NCBI GenBank assembly: GCA_963802435.1 | Contig: CAWDIT010000005.1 | Coordinates: 62,001-126,000 of the forward strand | Source of the DNA: CAIKUF01 sp963802435 | GTDB taxonomy: Bacteria > Pseudomonadota > Gammaproteobacteria > Burkholderiales > Burkholderiaceae_C | Direction of reading: 5' to 3' | DNA: 64,000 bases | Shown here: positions 59,547-64,000 of the stretch, in pieces | Numbering within the stretch: position 1 is the first letter of the stretch | Layout of the letters: each line of letters begins with the position of its first letter | Made by a program: the position numbers and the translations under genes | Notes under the pieces: generated by a model | The model's database searches: none | The model's input: the letters and a program-made list of their open reading frames with translations, nothing else | What the model was told of the DNA's origin: nothing

Positions 59547-62339
59547 ATGGACAACAAGAAATACATCTACCCATTCGAGGACGGCGACGGCAAGAACAAG
59601 ATGCTGCTGGGGGGCAAGGGGGCAAACCTGTGCGAGATGACGCAGATCGGCCTGAACGTCCCGCCCGGGTTCGTCATCTCTGCCGAGGCCTGCCTGGTCT
59701 ATCTGGAGAAGAACCAGCTTCCCGCGGGCCTGATGGACGACATTCGTGGTCACGTCAAGGCGCTGGAGAAGAAGACCGGAAAGGGCTTCGGTGGCGGCGC
59801 GAACCCGCTGCTGATTTCCGTGCGCTCCGGTTCGGCCATGTCCATGCCCGGCATGATGGACACGATTCTGAATCTCGGCCTCAACGAGACCTCGCTCGAG
59901 GCGCTGATCCGGCAGACTGCCAACGAACGATTCGCCTACGACGCCTATCGCCGCTTCATCCAGCTCTTCGGCAAGATCGCCCTCGGCGTGGCCGACGAGC
60001 ACTTCGACGAGCGGATGGCGGCCGTCAAGAGGAAGTATGGCGCGCGGCTGGACCTGGACCTGGACGCCGGACATCTCAAGGAACTGGCGGCGGAATTCCT
60101 CGAGGTCGTGAAGCGCCACTGCGGAAGGCCGTTCCCGCAGGACCCGCATGCGCAACTCGAGATCGCGGTCGGCGCGGTGTTTCGTTCCTGGATGGGCAAG
60201 CGCGCGGTCGACTACCGCAAGCAATTCAAGATCACGCCGGACATGGCCAGCGGCACCGCGGTCAGTGTCTGCGCAATGGTGTTCGGAAACATGGGCAACG
60301 ACTCCGGCACCGGCGTCGGTTTCACGCGCAACCCCGGCACCGGCGAGAAGCTGATCTACGGCGAGTACCTCGTCAACGCGCAGGGCGAGGACGTGGTGGC
60401 GGGCATTCGCACGCCCAAGCCGATCGCCGAGCTCGAAGTGGAAATGCCCGAGATTCACCGCCAGCTTCTGGAACTGGGCGACCGGCTGGAGTCGCATTAC
60501 CACGAGGTGCAGGATTTCGAGTTCACGATCGAGAAGGGCACGCTCTACTGTCTGCAGACGCGCAACGGCAAGATGAATGCGCGGGCAATGGTGCGCACTT
60601 CGCTCGAGATGTACGGCGAGGGCCTGATCTCCAGGGAGCGAGCGTTGCTCAGGGTCGAGCCCGCGGTGCTCGAGCAGCTGCTGGTGCCCCAGCTCGCGCC
60701 GAACTTCCATGGCAAGTCGCTGGCGCAGGGACTGCCCGCATCGCCTGGCGCGGCCTCGGGAAGGATCGTCTTCGACGCCGATACGGCGGAGACAAAGGGT
60801 CTCGCCGGTGAACGAGTGATCCTGTTGCGCGAGGAAACCAAGCCGGACGACATCCACGGCTTCTTTCATGCGCAGGGAATCCTCACCAGCCGCGGCGGCA
60901 AGACCTCCCACGCGGCTGTGGTCGCGCGCGGCATGGGCAAGCCCTGCGTCTCCGGCTGCGAGCAGATCGTGATCGACGACAAGGCGCGCAGCGCGACCAT
61001 CGGCGAGACCATCCTGCGCGAAGGGGACATGATCACCATCGACGGTGGCACCGGGCATGTCTACGCGGGCGAAGTGCCGACCGTCGAGGCTACGTTCTCG
61101 AGCGAGATGGTGACGCTGCTCGCCTGGGCAGACGAAGTGGCGCAACTCAAGGTGATGGCCAACGCCGACACCCCGGAGGACGCCTCCCGCGCCAGGAAAT
61201 TCGGGGCGGTCGGGATCGGACTCGTACGCACCGAGCGCATGTTCAACAGCACCGATCGCCTGCCCATCGTGCAGGAAATGATCCTCGCCGGGACGCAGGA
61301 GGAGCGCCAGGCGGCGCTCGATCGCCTGCTGCCGATCCAGCGCGCCGACTTCAAGGGCATCTTCAAGGCGATGAAGGGGCTGCCCGTGACGGTGCGCCTG
61401 CTCGACCCGCCGATGCATGAATTCCTTCCCTCTGCGGCGCAGCTCGAACTCGAGATCGCGCACCTGCACCAGCTGAACGACAGCATCAAGGGCCTGAAGG
61501 AACTGCCCGATACGCTCAAGTTGCTCAACCCTCGGCTCTACCAGCAGTATGCCGACGGCCTGACCCGGCTCGTGGGCGGATTGCGCACCTTCGAGGAGTC
61601 ACATCTGGAAGACGATGTGATTCACAGGAAGGAAGCCATCCTGAAGAAGGTGCGCGCGCTGCAGGAGGTCAATCCGATGCTGGGGCATCGCGGCGTGCGT
61701 CTGGGCATCAGCTACCCGGAGATCTATTCGATGCAGATCCGGGCGATTCTCGAAGCCGCGGCGCTCTGCGCAAGGGAAGGCGCGGAGGTCCACCCCGAGA
61801 TCATGGTGCCGCAGGTGGCCACGGTGGAGGAGCTCAAGCGTATCCACAGCTACGTCCAGCGCATCCACAAGGTGGTCGAGCTGACCCACGGCATCAACGT
61901 CAAGTTCAAGTTCGGCACGATGATCGAGGTCGTGCGTGCCTGCGTGCGCGCGGGGCGCATGGCGGAGACCGCCGAGTTCTTCTCGTTCGGCACCAACGAC
62001 CTCACCCAGGCGACGTTCTCGTTCAGCCGCGAGGATGCGGAGAACAAGTTCCTGCCGGCCTACACCGAGACGGGCATCCTGCAGGACAACCCCTTCGAGG
62101 TGCTGGACATCAAGGGCGTCGGCCAGCTCATGAAGATGGCCGTCACGAAGGGGCGCGAGACGCGTCCGGACCTCAAGGTCGGTATCTGCGGCGAGCACGG
62201 CGGGAACCCTGCCTCGATCCACTACTGCCATCACATCGGCATCACCTATGTATCGTGCTCCGGCCCGCGCGTGCCGGTAGCGCGGCTGGCAGCTGCCCAG
62301 GCCAAGCTCCTCGAGGAGGAGTACCTCGACGCCGACTGA
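59547..62339 (+). CDS. ppdK: Pyruvate, phosphate dikinase
   Basis: A 930-residue PpdK that interconverts pyruvate, ATP and phosphate with phosphoenolpyruvate, AMP and pyrophosphate. The N-terminal ATP-grasp domain has LLGGKGANLCEMTQIGLNVP and VSVCAMVFGNMGNDSGTGVG. The swivelling phosphohistidine domain is TSRGGKTSHAAVVARGMGKP. The C-terminal TIM barrel has VGIGLVRTERMFN, LDPPMHEFLP and the end VKVGICGEHGGNP-like KVGICGEHGGNPASIHY. ATG 59547 (MDNKKYIYPFEDGDGKNKML) is chosen; ATG 59517 would add ten residues. Reversible carbon flux control fits an organism that alternates substrates. Confidence 0.97.
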   Translation: MDNKKYIYPFEDGDGKNKMLLGGKGANLCEMTQIGLNVPPGFVISAEACLVYLEKNQLPAGLMDDIRGHVKALEKKTGKGFGGGANPLLISVRSGSAMSMPGMMDTILNLGLNETSLEALIRQTANERFAYDAYRRFIQLFGKIALGVADEHFDERMAAVKRKYGARLDLDLDAGHLKELAAEFLEVVKRHCGRPFPQDPHAQLEIAVGAVFRSWMGKRAVDYRKQFKITPDMASGTAVSVCAMVFGNMGNDSGTGVGFTRNPGTGEKLIYGEYLVNAQGEDVVAGIRTPKPIAELEVEMPEIHRQLLELGDRLESHYHEVQDFEFTIEKGTLYCLQTRNGKMNARAMVRTSLEMYGEGLISRERALLRVEPAVLEQLLVPQLAPNFHGKSLAQGLPASPGAASGRIVFDADTAETKGLAGERVILLREETKPDDIHGFFHAQGILTSRGGKTSHAAVVARGMGKPCVSGCEQIVIDDKARSATIGETILREGDMITIDGGTGHVYAGEVPTVEATFSSEMVTLLAWADEVAQLKVMANADTPEDASRARKFGAVGIGLVRTERMFNSTDRLPIVQEMILAGTQEERQAALDRLLPIQRADFKGIFKAMKGLPVTVRLLDPPMHEFLPSAAQLELEIAHLHQLNDSIKGLKELPDTLKLLNPRLYQQYADGLTRLVGGLRTFEESHLEDDVIHRKEAILKKVRALQEVNPMLGHRGVRLGISYPEIYSMQIRAILEAAALCAREGAEVHPEIMVPQVATVEELKRIHSYVQRIHKVVELTHGINVKFKFGTMIEVVRACVRAGRMAETAEFFSFGTNDLTQATFSFSREDAENKFLPAYTETGILQDNPFEVLDIKGVGQLMKMAVTKGRETRPDLKVGICGEHGGNPASIHYCHHIGITYVSCSGPRVPVARLAAAQAKLLEEEYLDAD

Positions 62340-62391
62340 ACGGGCGGCCGGATGGCCGTCAGGCGTCGGCCCTCACGCACAGCATGTCCTG

Positions 62392-63378
62392 ATGACCCGC
62401 ATGTCCACAGCGCCATCGAACCCCAGTGCCAGCCCGGCCCGACTCTATCCGTCGATAGAGCCTTTCGAGTACGGCCTGCTCGATGTGGGCGATGGCCACC
62501 AGCTGTACTGGGAGCGCTGCGGCAGTCCCGGCGGCAAGCCGGCCGTGTTCCTCCACGGCGGACCCGGCGGCGGCTGCAGTCCCGAGCACCGTCGCCTGTT
62601 CGACCCGGACAAGTACTGCGTGTTGCTGTTCGACCAGCGTGGATGCGGGCGGTCGACACCGTACGCGTCCCTCGAGGCCAACACGACCTGGCACCTCGTC
62701 GCCGACATCGAACGGCTGCGCGTGCAGTTCGGCGTCGAGCGGTGGCTCGTCTTCGGGGGTTCGTGGGGAAGCACGCTCGGGCTTGCCTATGCGCAAAAGC
62801 ACCCGCACCGGGTCAGTGAGCTGGTGCTGCGCGGCATCTTCACCGTGCGTCGGGAAGAGCTCCATTGGTACTACCAGGAGGGGGCCTCCTGGCTGTTTCC
62901 GGACGAATTCGAGCGCTTCGTCGCCCCCATCCCGCCCGAGGAGCGACACGACCTCATGGGCGCGTACCACCGCCGCCTGACTGGAACCGATGAACAGGCT
63001 CGAATCGAAGCCGCGATCGCCTGGAGCCGCTGGGAAGGCCGCACCATTTCGCTGCTGCCCGACGCGTCGATCGATGGAGTTCATTCCGATCCGCACTACG
63101 CGCTGGCGTTCTCGCGCATCGAGAACCACTACTTCGTGAACGACGCATTCCTCGAGGAGCGCCAACTTCTGCGCGACGCGGCCAAATTGCGCGACATCCC
63201 GGGAGTCATCGTCCAAGGCCGCTACGACGTGTGCACACCTGCGAAGACCGCCTGGGAGTTGCACAAGGCCTGGCCGCAGGCGGAGTTCCACCTGGTGAAC
63301 GACGCGGGGCACGCATTCAAGGAGCCGGGCATTCTCGAGCGGCTCGTCCAAGCCACGGACGGATTCGCCGGGCGCTGA
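62392..63378 (+). CDS. pip: Proline iminopeptidase
   Basis: A 328-residue S33-family alpha/beta hydrolase that removes N-terminal proline. Blocks are LHGGPGGGCSPEHRRLFDPD (oxyanion), DQRGCGRSTPYASLEANTTW, the nucleophile elbow WLVFGGSWGSTLGLAYAQKH, then GRYDVCTPAKTAWELHKAWP (acid) and NDAGHAFKEPG (histidine). Length is typical. It starts 52 bp after ppdK in the same direction; cotranscription is possible. ATG 62392 gives MTRMSTAPS; an in-frame ATG three codons later is an alternative. Confidence 0.95.
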   Translation: MTRMSTAPSNPSASPARLYPSIEPFEYGLLDVGDGHQLYWERCGSPGGKPAVFLHGGPGGGCSPEHRRLFDPDKYCVLLFDQRGCGRSTPYASLEANTTWHLVADIERLRVQFGVERWLVFGGSWGSTLGLAYAQKHPHRVSELVLRGIFTVRREELHWYYQEGASWLFPDEFERFVAPIPPEERHDLMGAYHRRLTGTDEQARIEAAIAWSRWEGRTISLLPDASIDGVHSDPHYALAFSRIENHYFVNDAFLEERQLLRDAAKLRDIPGVIVQGRYDVCTPAKTAWELHKAWPQAEFHLVNDAGHAFKEPGILERLVQATDGFAGR

Positions 63379-63532
63379 GCGTGGCTGCAATGCGCCCGTG
63401 TGCTTTGCACCGTGCAGCATGAACTCGCCTTCTGGCAGGCTGTTGCCCCCGGGCGGGCGCACTTTCCGGGAGACGCCTCTGCACCCTCGGGCCAAGGCTG
63501 CTTGACCGCAATGGCTCGGTGCCCGCGGGCGA

Positions 63533-64000
63533 TCACGCGAAGGGTGGTTCGTCCCCCCATGGCAAGAAGGCCGGCATGTCGCTGGAGACCTGGTTCGGGT
63601 AGACCGGCTGGCGCTTTTCGAGGAACGCGCTCACGCCCTCGCGCGCGTCGGCAGACCGGCCGCGGGCCTGGAGCGCGCGACTGTCGACGCGGTGCGCCTG
63701 CATCGGGTGCCCGGCGCCCGCCATGCGCCACAGCATCTGGCGGGTGAGCGCGATCGATACCGGCGCCGTGTGGTCGGCGATCTCTCGGGCCAGTGCTCGA
63801 GCGGCCGGCAAGAGCTCCGGCGGCGCGTGCAGCGAGCGCACCAGCCCGCGGTCGAGTGCCTCCTGCGCCGAAAATACCCGGCCGGTGAAGCACCATTCGA
63901 GCGCGGTCTGCATCCCGACGAGTCGCGGCAGGAACCAGCTCGACGCCGCCTCGGGCGTGATCCCGCGGCGGGCGAAGACGAAGCCGAACCGTGCATCGCT
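63533..64000 (-). CDS. Enoyl-CoA hydratase/isomerase, C-terminal part
   Basis: The window edge removes the start, so at least the first third is missing. The visible 155 codons read SDARFGFVFARRGITPEAAS then SWFLPRLVGMQTALEWCFTG, RVFSAQEALDRGLVRSLHAP and DAREGVSAFLEKRQPVYPNQ before the stop. This is a crotonase family member: the GITPEAASSWFLPRLVG segment holds the region of the second catalytic glutamate, and the C-terminal helix EGVSAFLEKR is typical. It likely hydrates or isomerises an enoyl-CoA in fatty or aromatic acid breakdown. The 154 bp to pip contain no clear signal. Confidence 0.9.
   Translation of the reverse strand, partial: SDARFGFVFARRGITPEAASSWFLPRLVGMQTALEWCFTGRVFSAQEALDRGLVRSLHAPPELLPAARALAREIADHTAPVSIALTRQMLWRMAGAGHPMQAHRVDSRALQARGRSADAREGVSAFLEKRQPVYPNQVSSDMPAFLPWGDEPPFA

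Noticed and set aside
59484..61469. 661-codon minus-strand reading frame
   Set aside because: Antisense shadow of ppdK.

Overview
The window is 64 kb of very GC-rich, gene-dense bacterial chromosome. Gene content and order point to a betaproteobacterium of the order Burkholderiales: metG divergent from apbC, queG divergent from tsaE-amiC, an rpfE-like gene before recJ, and a DUF3305/DUF3306/ferredoxin/TorD group heading a formate dehydrogenase operon. Genus is not certain; a Sphaerotilaceae/Comamonadaceae-type organism is my inference. No rRNA, tRNA, CRISPR array, prophage or transposase gene is visible.

Layout. 1-1.4 kb: start of metG and apbC. 1.6-12.4 kb: a Tat-exported, membrane-anchored, cysteine-type formate dehydrogenase operon with assembly factors (DUF3305, DUF3306, a poly-ferredoxin, a TorD chaperone, FdhD) and small exported proteins; three copies of a dispersed palindromic repeat lie in its gaps. 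12.5-24.6 kb: housekeeping and repair genes (dcd, zinc peptidase, an FMN 2-hydroxyacid dehydrogenase, dinB with a LexA-like box, an MFS exporter, rpfE-like/recJ, a pseudouridine synthase, a lipoprotein hydrolase, xerD, an AEC carrier). 24.6-34.6 kb: SulP transporter, PPK2 kinase, a membrane protein, a phospholipase D lipoprotein, queG, tsaE, amiC and a transglutaminase-like protein. 34.7-42.2 kb: an oxidation cluster with a Tat-exported small subunit, two GMC oxidoreductases that both carry Fe-S-like cysteine motifs, an AidB-like acyl-CoA dehydrogenase, an esterase and cysQ. 42.3-47.5 kb: repeat-rich DNA around dedA, mutL, marC and fmdB (a structured inverted-repeat pair, a 50-bp tandem repeat, a second long copy of the dispersed repeat, and a 4 x 96-bp tandem array). 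47-52.5 kb: a persulfide dioxygenase-rhodanese fusion, a long-form thymidine/AMP phosphorylase coupled to a PRPP-synthetase-like protein, and a nitroreductase. 52.4-57.8 kb: a three-gene operon (ADP-forming acyl-CoA synthetase, single-subunit 2-hydroxyacyl-CoA dehydratase-like protein, ASKHA activase) divergent from a LysR regulator with a dyad in the shared promoter. 57.9-64 kb: a beta-CASP metallo-hydrolase divergent from pyruvate phosphate dikinase, a prolyl aminopeptidase, and the 3' part of an enoyl-CoA hydratase.

How it fits together. The fdh operon should oxidise formate in the periplasm and pass electrons through a cytochrome b to quinone. The dehydratase-like/activase pair resembles ATP-driven low-potential electron-transfer systems (2-hydroxyacyl-CoA dehydratase, benzoyl-CoA reductase, double-cubane cluster protein) and is the best candidate for undescribed chemistry; the phosphorylase/PRPP-synthetase pair is the second. 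Four genes (the DUF3305 gene, fdhA, ppk2 and the PRPP-synthetase-like gene) are broken by single-base indels in or beside short C or G runs. Unmatched small indels at this rate look more like assembly errors than biology, but this should be checked in reads before calling pseudogenes.
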